Counted from the stretch's first letter, positions 8,311-16,132 are shown. The stretch: DNA of 18,135 nt from DUAL01 sp036012565 (GCA_036012565.1 DASCPP010000051.1:1-18135); one strand, 5' to 3'. Numbers and translations: made by a program. Notes: generated by a model from the sequence alone, not told the origin.

Positions 8311-9171
8311 CTACTTATTTCCTTTAATGGTAAATACACGCGAGATGTTAAAACCAAAATAAATATCTGCATCCGCCCAGTTTCCTGTGGTTTGATGAAT
8401 AAATGCTGGTTCAATCATTGCTGGGGAATTACTCAAATGCAACTGAAAAACATGCCCGCCTGTTTCAATATCAAAACCAAATGACAATACATTACTATTT
8501 ATTTCTCCGTTTATCTGCATAAAATATTCTGCATTTACAGAAATGTGCTTTGTTAGTTTTCTCCGCCCTCCAATACCTAACGAATACTTGTCATTCGCCT
8601 CATTTTTAGTTTTAACTAAATTATAATGTATCATTGTAGGCGAAAATTGAATCGTTAAATCTCTATTTATTTTTCGAGCCAATAATAGCTGATTTGCAAA
8701 TACCAATTGATTAGTAAATAAAAATTGTTCCTGCTGTGCCTCAGTAGATTTCCACTGTTGTAGGTAAGCTGATGAATTAATTACAAACGCAAAAGGAAAA
8801 CCCCCTTTTACCTGTCTTTTTATTCTAATTTTAGCATTTGCATCTATTGTTTTAATAGCCGAACTTCTTCCTAATCCAATTGACAACCAATCTTTCACTC
8901 CATAATCAAAACCCAAACGAACTTGTGAATTATCCAATCCATAAAAATTATAGCCCCCTGAATTTAATGTTCCAAATCTATGCTGTACGGTAAACTGAAG
9001 AACTCCTTTTGGAAGCAATTCTACTGATTGTCCATTTACCACTTTTGTGCCTTTAAATAAATAGGAAATGTATAAAGACTCTTCATCCTCGCCTAACATA
9101 TTTAACAGATTATCTTGTGCAAATAATGAGAATGAAAACAACATAAAGCTTAAAGAGATTATCTTTTTCAT
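8311..9171 (-). CDS. DUF5777 family outer-membrane beta-barrel protein
   Basis: A 286-aa secreted protein with a clear signal peptide (MKKIISLSFMLFSFSLFAQ) and a mature part made of alternating hydrophobic/polar strands, such as GVLQFTVQHRFGTLN, SQVRLGFDYGVKDWLSIGLG and KISVNAEYFMQ-like repeats. This is typical of a small outer-membrane barrel. The FKGTKVVNGQSVELLPKGVLQF opening and the HRFG motif match what I know as DUF5777. The C-terminus contains INRQVFTIK-like aromatic strands (FGFNISRVFTIK). Function is unknown. The gene overlaps the YceI gene as ATGA. I believe DUF5777 and YceI genes are often neighbours in Bacteroidota, which suggests a shared envelope function. Confidence 0.85.
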   Translation of the reverse strand: MKKIISLSFMLFSFSLFAQDNLLNMLGEDEESLYISYLFKGTKVVNGQSVELLPKGVLQFTVQHRFGTLNSGGYNFYGLDNSQVRLGFDYGVKDWLSIGLGRSSAIKTIDANAKIRIKRQVKGGFPFAFVINSSAYLQQWKSTEAQQEQFLFTNQLVFANQLLLARKINRDLTIQFSPTMIHYNLVKTKNEANDKYSLGIGGRRKLTKHISVNAEYFMQINGEINSNVLSFGFDIETGGHVFQLHLSNSPAMIEPAFIHQTTGNWADADIYFGFNISRVFTIKGNK

Positions 9172-9695
9172 TTTAGCTCTATTAATTTAATATTAACCTT
9201 CAATTTAATTTCTTCTGCAATTTTATACATTACTATTCTAGGAATATCAACATTATAATCTTCTAATTCTATAACAAATTCTGCTGATATATCCACTTTA
9301 TCTTTTTCTTTTCTTAGCAATCCTTCTACTTTAATTTCATTGGTTCTTCCATGAATAGTTAAATTCCCCTCAACAGTTGCTTTGCCATCTTTATTCTGGA
9401 TTACTTTCCCAACAAAAGTAGATTTTGGAAATAAATCAGATTCTAAATAATTTTCATTAAAATGCTCCTGCATTAAAGGGTTTGGGAAAATAAAATCTTG
9501 AATTTGCAATTGAAAAACAATCTTATTTGTTTGAAGATCATAAGATGCAGAAACTTTATTATTTTTTGCTGAAATATCTTCTAAAGGAGCCTGAGAAAAA
9601 AATGTAATCAGACCATCATCTGATAAATACTGTTGTGCATCAGCAGAAATACAAATCAACAATAAAAATATGCTAATTATTTTGTGCACCATCAT
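9168..9695 (-). CDS. YceI-like periplasmic lipocalin-fold protein
   Basis: A 175-aa secreted protein. The signal peptide (residues 1 to about 20, ending SADAQ) is followed by the Bacteroidota YceI pattern: FFSQAPLEDISAKNN, then FIFPNPLMQEHFNENYLES, FPKSTFVGKV and a GNLTIHGRTNEIKVEG strand. YceI proteins form a beta-barrel that binds long isoprenoids such as polyprenyl chains or quinones, and several are linked to respiratory or cytochrome functions. Adjacent ATGs at 9695 and 9692 are both possible starts; the Met-Met start is kept. The start lies 23 bases inside the end of the haem lipoprotein gene, and the stop overlaps the DUF5777 start as ATGA. Confidence 0.88.
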   Translation of the reverse strand: MMVHKIISIFLLLICISADAQQYLSDDGLITFFSQAPLEDISAKNNKVSASYDLQTNKIVFQLQIQDFIFPNPLMQEHFNENYLESDLFPKSTFVGKVIQNKDGKATVEGNLTIHGRTNEIKVEGLLRKEKDKVDISAEFVIELEDYNVDIPRIVMYKIAEEIKLKVNIKLIELK

Positions 9696-9984
9696 TTATC
9701 CATTTTTCAATTATTGAAATTTCTGCAGCACTCATTATACCAGTTGGTGGCATATCCGTGTTTATTCTATCTAACAATACACTACTATCAAAAGAACTTA
9801 TTTCTTCAAATGTTGTGAGATGCAAAAGGTTTCCTCCAATTACTGAATGACAACTCACACAATTATCATCAAATATTGGTTTAACGCACTCATTAAAAGA
9901 AGGAGAATTTATTTCACAAAAAGTGATCTCGTTATAAGTACATGATGATATCAATATCAGAATAAGCAGTATACTAATTCTCAT
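9673..9984 (-). CDS. Small cytochrome c-like haem lipoprotein
   Basis: A 103-aa protein with an N-terminal hydrophobic stretch ending in a lipobox (LISSC, Cys15), so it is a lipid-anchored envelope protein. One c-type haem site, CVSCH (Cys42, Cys45, His46), is followed by the likely distal ligand Met78 in DMPPTG. The C-terminal SAAEISIIEKWINDGA helix is typical of short cytochrome c domains of the planctomycete-type group. Cys23 and Cys33 are extra. The ATG at 9984 is preferred because it puts the lipobox at the usual distance; a longer frame begins at a TTG at 10005. It overlaps the upstream transporter by 11 bases and the downstream YceI gene by 23. Probable role is single-electron transfer in the periplasm; partners are inferred. 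Confidence 0.82.
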   Translation of the reverse strand: MRISILLILILISSCTYNEITFCEINSPSFNECVKPIFDDNCVSCHSVIGGNLLHLTTFEEISSFDSSVLLDRINTDMPPTGIMSAAEISIIEKWINDGAQNN

Positions 9985-11227
9985 CTTGCAAAGATAAAGA
10001 ATCAAATTGTATTCTATTAAAAAGAATAAATCCTATCACAAAAAGTAATATTATTATCCACAATGCCATTTGCTGGTTATACATTGATGTTACAATTCCA
10101 AAAAGTAAGGGACCTAAAAAAGATGTTGCTTTTCCAGTTAACGCAAAAAAACCAAAGAATTCATTTTGTTTTTCCTTAGGAGTGAGTTGAGCCATGAGCG
10201 ATCTACTACAAGATTGATTTGGGCCAACCATCAAACCAATTAGCACTCCTGCTACCCAAAAGATCTCTTTCTGAAAAAGAAAATAAGGAGCAACAAAAGC
10301 AAGTAAAGTGGAAAAAGTAAGAACAAACAATGATATATTTATTATCTTCTTCACCCCTATTTTGTCCTCTATATAACCAAAAACAAATGAGCCAATCCCT
10401 GCTGCCAAATTCAAAACAATTCCTAATTGCATCACTTCATTAAAAGTAAAATCTAAAGTTCCAACAGCATAAATTCCACCAAGTGCAAATATGGTAACTA
10501 AGCCATCATTAAAAAATAATCTTGCAATCAGAAATTGAGAAATTGTTTTGTAATAAGAAACTGTTCTGAAAGTTTTTCTAATTGAGGCAAAGGAGTCTAA
10601 TATATGATGTTTCCTGAACTTTTCTTTTTTTCTATCTTTCACAAACAAAATTGTAGGAATAGAAAAAACTAAAAACCATACACCTACTAAAATATTTATT
10701 CTTCTTATCCCTATTGCATCAAGGTCAGGAAAAAGAAAGAGAGATAAAAATAGAGCTATTAAACCTCCAACAAAACCAAGTCCCCAAGCAAAACCAGAAA
10801 TACTACCACTATTCTTTGAATTAGACAAATCTGGTAAATATGAATTACAAAAAACAGTTCCCATTTCAAAAGCTATATTTGCAATTACAAATAAAGTTAA
10901 AGCTAAAAGTGTATCTCCCGCTTCTGGAAAATAAAGTAGAATTGAGAAAACTGCAGAAACCCAGGTAAATAAAATTAAAAAGAATTTTCTGTATCCTCCA
11001 CTATCGGCAATTGCACCTAGAATAGGAGAAAGAATAGCAACAATTATTGCTGTAAGAGCAATAGAACTCGCCCACATAGTTGTCCCAATTTGTTCATTTT
11101 CAGCAATTACTTTAGTAAAAAATGCACTATAAATGAATGTTATAATTATTGTGGTGAATGGCTGATTTGCAAAATCATATAACGACCATGCAAATACTTC
11201 CTTTCTGTTTTTAATTTTTGATATCAT
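9974..11227 (-). CDS. MFS transporter, UMF1/Atg22-like family
   Basis: A 417-aa integral membrane protein with about twelve hydrophobic segments. It shows the UMF1 signature near the N-terminus (VFAWSLYDFANQPFTTIIITFIYSAFFT) and the usual loop after helix 3 (SPILGAIADSGGYRK). Additional family-like stretches are LPDLSNSKNSGSISGFAWGLGFVGG and IGLMVGPNQSCSRSLMAQLTPKEKQNEFFGFFALTGK. Yeast Atg22 exports amino acids from the vacuole; bacterial UMF1 substrates are largely unknown. It is the first gene of the six-gene minus-strand operon, and its end overlaps the haem lipoprotein start. Whether its substrate relates to 2-hydroxyglutarate is an open guess. Confidence 0.9.
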   Translation of the reverse strand: MISKIKNRKEVFAWSLYDFANQPFTTIIITFIYSAFFTKVIAENEQIGTTMWASSIALTAIIVAILSPILGAIADSGGYRKFFLILFTWVSAVFSILLYFPEAGDTLLALTLFVIANIAFEMGTVFCNSYLPDLSNSKNSGSISGFAWGLGFVGGLIALFLSLFLFPDLDAIGIRRINILVGVWFLVFSIPTILFVKDRKKEKFRKHHILDSFASIRKTFRTVSYYKTISQFLIARLFFNDGLVTIFALGGIYAVGTLDFTFNEVMQLGIVLNLAAGIGSFVFGYIEDKIGVKKIINISLFVLTFSTLLAFVAPYFLFQKEIFWVAGVLIGLMVGPNQSCSRSLMAQLTPKEKQNEFFGFFALTGKATSFLGPLLFGIVTSMYNQQMALWIIILLFVIGFILFNRIQFDSLSLQDEN

Positions 11228-11241
11228 AAATTTATAAAAGC

Positions 11242-11249
11242 CAATAATA
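11242..11249 (-). promoter_or_regulatory. Candidate -7 element for the UMF1-to-184-aa-protein operon
   Basis: On the minus strand this reads TATTATTG, one mismatch from TAnnTTTG, and ends 14 bases before the transporter ATG. No convincing -33 box is visible upstream. It is the best candidate in the 95-bp divergent gap, but the match is weak. Confidence 0.25.
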
Positions 11250-11298
11250 CAATTTTTATTACTAATCAGCTTTTTACTTCTTTAATCTTAAAAAAATG

Positions 11299-11306
11299 TA
11301 AATTTG
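11299..11306 (+). promoter_or_regulatory. Candidate -7 element for the DUF5606-peptidase-channel operon
   Basis: TAAATTTG is an exact match to the Bacteroidota consensus TAnnTTTG and ends 16 bases before the DUF5606 ATG, a normal distance for a short leader. No clear -33 TTTG is found at the expected spacing; the upstream region is T-rich instead. Confidence 0.45.
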
Positions 11307-11322
11307 CACATTAAAAATTAAG

Positions 11323-11757
11323 ATGAACTTAGAAGGAATTATTGCAATTACAGGAAAAGCTGGGCTATTTAAAGTAATATCACAGGGGAATAATGCGGTA
11401 ATAGTAGAAAGTTTAACCGATAAAAAAAGAATGGCAATTACAGCACGATATCAAGCAAATACTTTGGAGGAAATTGGTATTTATACCTTGGAAGACGCAA
11501 CTCCATTGTCGGAAATCTTTAACACTATTTCCAAAAAAGAAAATGCAAAACAAAGCATAGACCATAAAGTTTCAAAAGAAGAGTTAATCAAATACTTTGA
11601 AGAGATTTTGCCTAATTATGATGAAGAGAGGGTGTATATTTCTGACATTAAGAAAGTAATTCAGTGGTATAATGCCTTGCAAACTGCTGGTTTAATTGAG
11701 TTACCAAAAGCAGAAAAAAAAACTCCGAAAAAGAAAGAAGCTCCTGAAAAAGTATAA
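11323..11757 (+). CDS. DUF5606 domain-containing protein
   Basis: A 144-aa soluble protein. The first 60 residues form the Bacteroidota-specific DUF5606 domain: MNLEGIIAITGKAGLFKV, then NNAVIVESLTDKKRMAI and an EEIGIYTLEDATPLSEIF stretch. These look like a small beta-barrel (Sm/SH3-like) followed by a helical region. A second helical part (SKEELIKYFEEILPNYDEERVY) ends in a Lys/Pro-rich tail (PKAEKKTPKKKEAPEKV), which could bind nucleic acid or acidic partners. The function is unknown. The gene is two bases upstream of an M3 peptidase and so presumably co-transcribed with it. No signal peptide, so it is cytoplasmic. Confidence 0.88.
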   Translation: MNLEGIIAITGKAGLFKVISQGNNAVIVESLTDKKRMAITARYQANTLEEIGIYTLEDATPLSEIFNTISKKENAKQSIDHKVSKEELIKYFEEILPNYDEERVYISDIKKVIQWYNALQTAGLIELPKAEKKTPKKKEAPEKV

Positions 11758-11759
11758 TT

Positions 11760-13481
11760 ATGCAAACTACTATCGCAATACCAAAACGACCAAAAAGGAA
11801 ATTTGTTTCTGAAAATTTAGTAATTGATTCTTGGGGAAAGATAAAATCACTATTTGATAATTTAGTAGAAAGAAAAATATCTAATGCAAATGAATTAGAA
11901 AAATGGATGTTAGATCGTTCTGAACTGGAATCCGTTTTGGAAGAGGATATGGCTTGGCGTTACATCAAAATGAATATTGATACTACTGATAAAAAATTGA
12001 GAGAACGATTTTCGTTTTGGATTAAAGAAATTGCACCAAAAACTGCTCCTTATTCTCATAAATTAAATCTAAAGTTGGTAGAGAGTCCTTTTCTAAAAGA
12101 TTTAGAGAGGGAAAAATATCATATCTATTTAAGAAGTGTAAACAAGAAAATTGAAATCTTCCGTGAAGAAAACATTCCTTTATTTACCACAATGGAACAA
12201 AAGCAACAAGAATATGGTGCTATTTCTGCAAAGATGTCAATAGAGGTAAATGGTGAGAAATTGACCATGCAAAAAGCCGCACAATTATTAAAAAGTACGG
12301 ATAGAGTAAAAAGAGAAGAGGTCTACAATAAAATCAGTACTAGACGATTGCAAGATGAAAAAGCATTGGATGATTTATTTGATGAACTAATTGCTTTAAG
12401 ACAACAAATTGCGAGAAATACTGGCTTTGATAATTATCGTAATTATATGTTTGCAGCTATGGGACGTTTTGATTACACCCCTAAAGATTGCTTTAATTTC
12501 CATGATGCTATTGCACAAGAAATCGTTCCTATTATCAATTCATTCGAACAAAAAAGAAAAGATAAATTGGGATATACTTCATACAAACCTTGGGACACAG
12601 CTGTTGATGTTGATGGTCTTGCACCTTTAAACCCATTTGAAGGAGGAGCTCAGCTTACTGATTTATCAGTAGAATGTTTCAATAGGTTAAGACCTTATTT
12701 TGGTGAGTGTCTTTCCACTATGAAAGCAATGAAGCATCTGGATTTAGAATCAAAAAATGGAAAAGCTCCAGGAGGTTTTATGTACCCACTTTATGAAATA
12801 GGTGTTCCCTTTATCTATATGAATGCAGTAGGTTCTCAAAGGGATTTAGTAACTATGGTTCATGAAGGTGGTCATGCTGTTCACTCTTTTTTGAGTAGAG
12901 ATTTAGCCATAACTGAATTCAAATCTACTCCTTCTGAAGTTGCTGAATTAGCCTCTATGGCTATGGAACTTTTATCTATGGATCATTGGGATGTATTCTA
13001 TAAAAATACTGATGATTTAAAAAGAGCAAAACTTGAACAATTAGAAAAAGTGTTAGAAACCCTACCTTGGGTTGCTTCTATTGATAAATTCCAACATTGG
13101 ATTTATACAACTGAACATACTGCTCAGCAAAGAAAAGAAAAATGGTTAGCAATTTCTGCAGAATTAGGAAATCAAATCTTAGATTGGGAAGGAAATGAAA
13201 AAGCACATGCTAACCTTTGGCAGAAACAATTACACCTTTATGAGGTGCCGTTCTACTACATTGAATACGGAATGGCACAATTAGGTGCAATTGCTATGTG
13301 GCGTTCTTACAAACAATTGGGGGGACAAGGATTAGATAATTATATGAATGCCCTCAAATTGGGGTATACCAAAACAATTGGGGAAATTTATGAAACGGCT
13401 GGAATCAAATTTGATTTTTCGGCTGATTATGTAAAAGAATTGGCAGATTTTATCAAAGATGAATTATCCAAATTAGGTTAA
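11760..13481 (+). CDS. M3 family zinc metallopeptidase (oligoendopeptidase)
   Basis: A 573-aa soluble peptidase of the thimet oligopeptidase/PepF group, which cleaves short peptides in the cytoplasm. The zinc site is HEGGH at residues 368-372 (in MVHEGGHAVHSF), and the third ligand is probably the Glu near residue 396 in TPSEVAELASMAMELL. This matches the M3 spacing. A mostly helical N-terminal half precedes it, with the usual RQQIARNTGFDNYRNYMF segment near residue 220. The C-terminal IEYGMAQLGAIAMWR and LKLGYTKTIGEIYETAGI stretches are typical of the family's end. There is no signal peptide. It lies two bases after DUF5606 and three bases before the channel gene, so the three likely share one transcript. 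Confidence 0.93.
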   Translation: MQTTIAIPKRPKRKFVSENLVIDSWGKIKSLFDNLVERKISNANELEKWMLDRSELESVLEEDMAWRYIKMNIDTTDKKLRERFSFWIKEIAPKTAPYSHKLNLKLVESPFLKDLEREKYHIYLRSVNKKIEIFREENIPLFTTMEQKQQEYGAISAKMSIEVNGEKLTMQKAAQLLKSTDRVKREEVYNKISTRRLQDEKALDDLFDELIALRQQIARNTGFDNYRNYMFAAMGRFDYTPKDCFNFHDAIAQEIVPIINSFEQKRKDKLGYTSYKPWDTAVDVDGLAPLNPFEGGAQLTDLSVECFNRLRPYFGECLSTMKAMKHLDLESKNGKAPGGFMYPLYEIGVPFIYMNAVGSQRDLVTMVHEGGHAVHSFLSRDLAITEFKSTPSEVAELASMAMELLSMDHWDVFYKNTDDLKRAKLEQLEKVLETLPWVASIDKFQHWIYTTEHTAQQRKEKWLAISAELGNQILDWEGNEKAHANLWQKQLHLYEVPFYYIEYGMAQLGAIAMWRSYKQLGGQGLDNYMNALKLGYTKTIGEIYETAGIKFDFSADYVKELADFIKDELSKLG

Positions 13482-13484
13482 ATT

Positions 13485-14318
13485 ATGATTATGAAAAATA
13501 AAGATACAAAATTATTTAAGAAAACAATTCATGAAGTTATTTTTGAAGCAGATACTAGAAGTGGTAAATTATTTGACATTATTCTATTAGTAGCTATTCT
13601 CCTTTCTGTTATAGGTGTCATGTTAGAAAGTGTTGAAGAAATAAACAAAGAATATCATAATATAATATTAGCTTTTGAATGGGGTATTACCATTCTTTTT
13701 ACCATTGAATATTTCTTACGTATTTATGCCGTTAATAAGCCATTGAAATATATATTCTCATTTATGGGTATAATAGATTTACTAGCTATTATTCCCACTT
13801 ATTTAATATTTATTTTTCCAGCAGCGCATTTTTTTACTGTTGTTAGATCAATAAGACTGATTAGGGTTTTTAGAGTTTTTAAACTATCTCACTACTTACG
13901 TGGAGCACATACAATGCAGATAGCTTTAAGATCTTCTCGTCCAAAAATTGTCGTTTTTTTACTTTCAGTAATGATATTAGTGATTGTACTAGGGACATTA
14001 ATGTATATTATTGAAGGTAGTTCTGATACAAAGGGTTTTGATAATATTCCAAACTCAATTTATTGGGCAATAGTTACACTTACTACTGTTGGTTATGGAG
14101 ATGTTTTCCCAGCCACGGCATTTGGAAAAGTAGTTGCATCATTCATAATGATCCTAGGGTATGGTATTATTGCTGTTCCAACAGGTATTGTGACGTCAGA
14201 ATTTGCCAGAAGAAAAAGGGAAAAGGTAAGCACCCAAGCTTGCCCAGATTGCACCACAGAAGGACATGAAGTAGATTCTAAATTTTGTAAAAAATGTGGA
14301 GCAGAACTTAATCCATAA
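13485..14318 (+). CDS. Voltage-gated potassium channel-like protein with C-terminal zinc ribbon
   Basis: A 277-aa six-helix ion channel subunit. S1 to S3 hydrophobic segments lie at about residues 29-48, 61-82 and 92-114. S4 carries a positive residue every third position (Arg121, 124, 127, 130 and Lys133), the voltage-sensor pattern. The pore holds the K+ selectivity filter TVGYGD at residues 201-206, then an S6 helix. The short cytosolic tail ends in a zinc-ribbon-like pattern CPDC...CKKCG (Cys253, 256, 268, 271). I recall similar tails on other Bacteroidota channels. Two in-frame ATGs (13485 and 13491) are possible starts. It is the last intact gene of the DUF5606-peptidase unit, three bases after the peptidase stop. 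Confidence 0.92.
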   Translation: MIMKNKDTKLFKKTIHEVIFEADTRSGKLFDIILLVAILLSVIGVMLESVEEINKEYHNIILAFEWGITILFTIEYFLRIYAVNKPLKYIFSFMGIIDLLAIIPTYLIFIFPAAHFFTVVRSIRLIRVFRVFKLSHYLRGAHTMQIALRSSRPKIVVFLLSVMILVIVLGTLMYIIEGSSDTKGFDNIPNSIYWAIVTLTTVGYGDVFPATAFGKVVASFIMILGYGIIAVPTGIVTSEFARRKREKVSTQACPDCTTEGHEVDSKFCKKCGAELNP

Positions 14319-14495
14319 TATTTAAAACCTAAAATAAAAATATTCGTTTCAACCATCGGTAGTATTATTGGATGATTAATATCCATACATTATGGATATG
14401 AAATACTCGATCAAGATAAGATTTCTATAGTTTATTTTATCCTTTTCGGATTAGTTGGAGCTCTTTTATCTTGGGATATTATAAATCTTTTTTGA
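14319..14495 (+). pseudogene. Possible decayed small membrane-protein ORF
   Basis: Directly after the channel stop and in the same frame, the sequence can be read as KPKIKIFVSTIGSIIG, stop (TGA at 14373-14375), then LISIHYGYEILDQDKI and SIVYFILFGLVGALLSWDI, ending at TGA 14493-14495. The second part has a clear hydrophobic helix followed by a charged/aromatic end, which looks protein-like. There is no ATG in frame, and one internal stop would need repair (TGA could come from TGG, Trp). It may be a dead 55-60 aa two-helix membrane protein, or AT-rich sequence that mimics one. This 182-bp gap between convergent genes holds nothing else except the hairpin listed separately. Confidence 0.3.
14379..14399. 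other. Perfect 9-bp inverted repeat (hairpin) in convergent gap
   Basis: Arms ATATCCATA (14379-14387) and TATGGATAT (14391-14399) flank a three-base loop CAT. It lies between the convergent channel and acyl-CoA ligase genes, where a bidirectional terminator would be expected. There is no T-run directly after either arm and the stem is AT-rich, so intrinsic termination is doubtful. It could instead be a protein-binding site or chance. Confidence 0.45.
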
Positions 14496-14500
14496 GGAAA

Positions 14501-16132
14501 TTAAAGTAGTACCACCCTCTCCCCTTCATACCAAAATGAGTAATTTTCTTTATATAATTTCTCAATCGCATTACGCTTTATCTTCATTGTAGGGGTTAAG
14601 AGTTTATTTTCAACTGTCCATTCTTCTTTTACCACAACAAAATTATGAATTTTCTCATGTCCATCTAATTTTGGGTTTACAATATCTAAGGTTTTAGTTA
14701 AGCTATTTGTTAAATCTACCTTACTTTGATTCTTTCCTCTTTCTGAAAGCACAATAACAGCAATAGGTTGAGGAATTTCAGTTCCTACTACACATACTTG
14801 CTCAATATTTTTATTTGCTGAAAGTTTCATTTCAATTGGAGATGGAGCCACATATTTCCCTTTACTCGTTTTGAATAAATCTTTTACTCTACCAGTAATC
14901 TTCAAGAACCCATTTGTATCAATCTCTCCCTCATCACCAGTGTGTAACCATCCATCAACAATTGTCTTGTTTGTTTCTTCTTCCATTTTGTAATAGCCAT
15001 CCATTAAAGCATCATGTTTTATTAATATCTCATTTCTCTCTGAAAGCTTTACATCACATTCTGGTAATGCTTGACCTACATAGCCAACATTAATATTATT
15101 GTTATAACTAACATGCGAATAACAAGTATTTTCTGTCATAGCATAGGCCTCCTGAATGTGAATACCTAAACGAGCAAACCATCTGATAAGAACAACAGGA
15201 GTTGGGGCTGCACCAGTAAAAATGTTTTTTGCTTTACTTAATCCCAATCCTTTCTTAATTTTCTTTTTAATAAGTGATGAGAGGAACGGAACACTCAATA
15301 ATATATTTAATTTTCTCTGAGGTAATTTCGTAAGAATTCCTTGCTGGAATTTTGTCCAAATCCTTGGCACACCCAAAAATACAGTTGGTGATGCTTCTGC
15401 TAAATTAGAAGCAAAAGTATCTAAGCTTTCTGCAAAATAAGTTCTTCCTCCACTATATAAACTCCCCATCTGAACTAATAATCTTTCAGCAATATGACAT
15501 AGTGGTAAATAAGAGAAGAAAACCTCATTCTCTAAATGTAATGTATTTACAGCATTGGTTGTAGCAAATGAAAAATTGAAAAATTTATGCATCACCCCTT
15601 TTGGATCTCCAGTTGTTCCTGAGGTATATATAATAGTCGCCAATTCATTTGGGTCTCTAATTACATTCTCTTGCATTGGATCTACCTCTTTTGTAAGTTC
15701 ATCCCATCTTTGATAATCCTCCGCATAAAAAGGAAAGGTAATACAATCCATGTCAGCTGGAATACCAGATTTCATATCATTAAAATTATCCAGCTTTCCT
15801 ACAAATAATAATTTACTCTCACTATGTGTCAATATCTTTCCTAATGTTTCTGCATTTAAATTAGGATAAAAAGGAACCGAAATGTGTCCACTCATCATTA
15901 TTGCCATATCAGTCATCATCCAATGTGCACAATTCTTTGATAATAAGGCAACCTTACTATCCTTTGGTAAATCCAATGATTTTAAATAATTCGCCATTTT
16001 TCTTACTTCTATTCCGAATTCTTTCCAAGTCCAGTTATGCCAAGTGCCATCAATTGGCTGAGATAGGTAGATTTCGTTAGGTTTCTCTTGCTCCCATTTA
16101 TAGAGCATTTCTAATGGAGATAAATAGGTCAT
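14501..16132 (-). CDS. fadD: Long-chain fatty acid--CoA ligase (AMP-forming), FadD-like
   Basis: Activates fatty acids with ATP and CoA to acyl-CoA, the entry step of beta-oxidation. The 543-aa protein has the ANL-superfamily motifs in order: P-loop YTSGTTGDPKGV at about residue 169, LPLCHIAERL, FTGAAPTP, the adenylate-binding YAMTENT, TGDEGEI, the hinge TGRVKDLFKTSKGKYVAP and the C-terminal catalytic Lys in TPTMKIKR. The sequence resembles the FadD15/eukaryotic ACSL-like branch. The ATG at 16132 (MTYLSPLEMLYKW) is preferred over a GTG at 16174, which adds 14 residues not like the family and would place the start close to an operator. It diverges from marR with two operator palindromes between them. 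Substrate chain length is inferred from context. Confidence 0.9.
   Translation of the reverse strand: MTYLSPLEMLYKWEQEKPNEIYLSQPIDGTWHNWTWKEFGIEVRKMANYLKSLDLPKDSKVALLSKNCAHWMMTDMAIMMSGHISVPFYPNLNAETLGKILTHSESKLLFVGKLDNFNDMKSGIPADMDCITFPFYAEDYQRWDELTKEVDPMQENVIRDPNELATIIYTSGTTGDPKGVMHKFFNFSFATTNAVNTLHLENEVFFSYLPLCHIAERLLVQMGSLYSGGRTYFAESLDTFASNLAEASPTVFLGVPRIWTKFQQGILTKLPQRKLNILLSVPFLSSLIKKKIKKGLGLSKAKNIFTGAAPTPVVLIRWFARLGIHIQEAYAMTENTCYSHVSYNNNINVGYVGQALPECDVKLSERNEILIKHDALMDGYYKMEEETNKTIVDGWLHTGDEGEIDTNGFLKITGRVKDLFKTSKGKYVAPSPIEMKLSANKNIEQVCVVGTEIPQPIAVIVLSERGKNQSKVDLTNSLTKTLDIVNPKLDGHEKIHNFVVVKEEWTVENKLLTPTMKIKRNAIEKLYKENYSFWYEGERVVLL

Noticed and set aside
9985..10005. Longer haem-lipoprotein start (TTG at 10005)
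   Set aside because: It adds seven residues ahead of the signal peptide, uses a rare start codon and deepens the overlap with the transporter; the ATG at 9984 gives a normal lipobox distance.
12409..12630. Hydrophobic small open frame inside the M3 peptidase gene
   Set aside because: It is an alternative frame of a strongly conserved gene, and hydrophobic shadows are expected in AT-rich DNA.
14373..14375. TGA at a Trp-like position, suggesting TGA is read as Trp
   Set aside because: Several intact genes here end in TGA (for example YceI and lhgO in ATGA overlaps), so TGA works as a stop in this genome.
14093..14386. Minus-strand frame covering the channel end and the following gap
   Set aside because: It is antisense to the selectivity filter and zinc ribbon codons; no start context or family resemblance.
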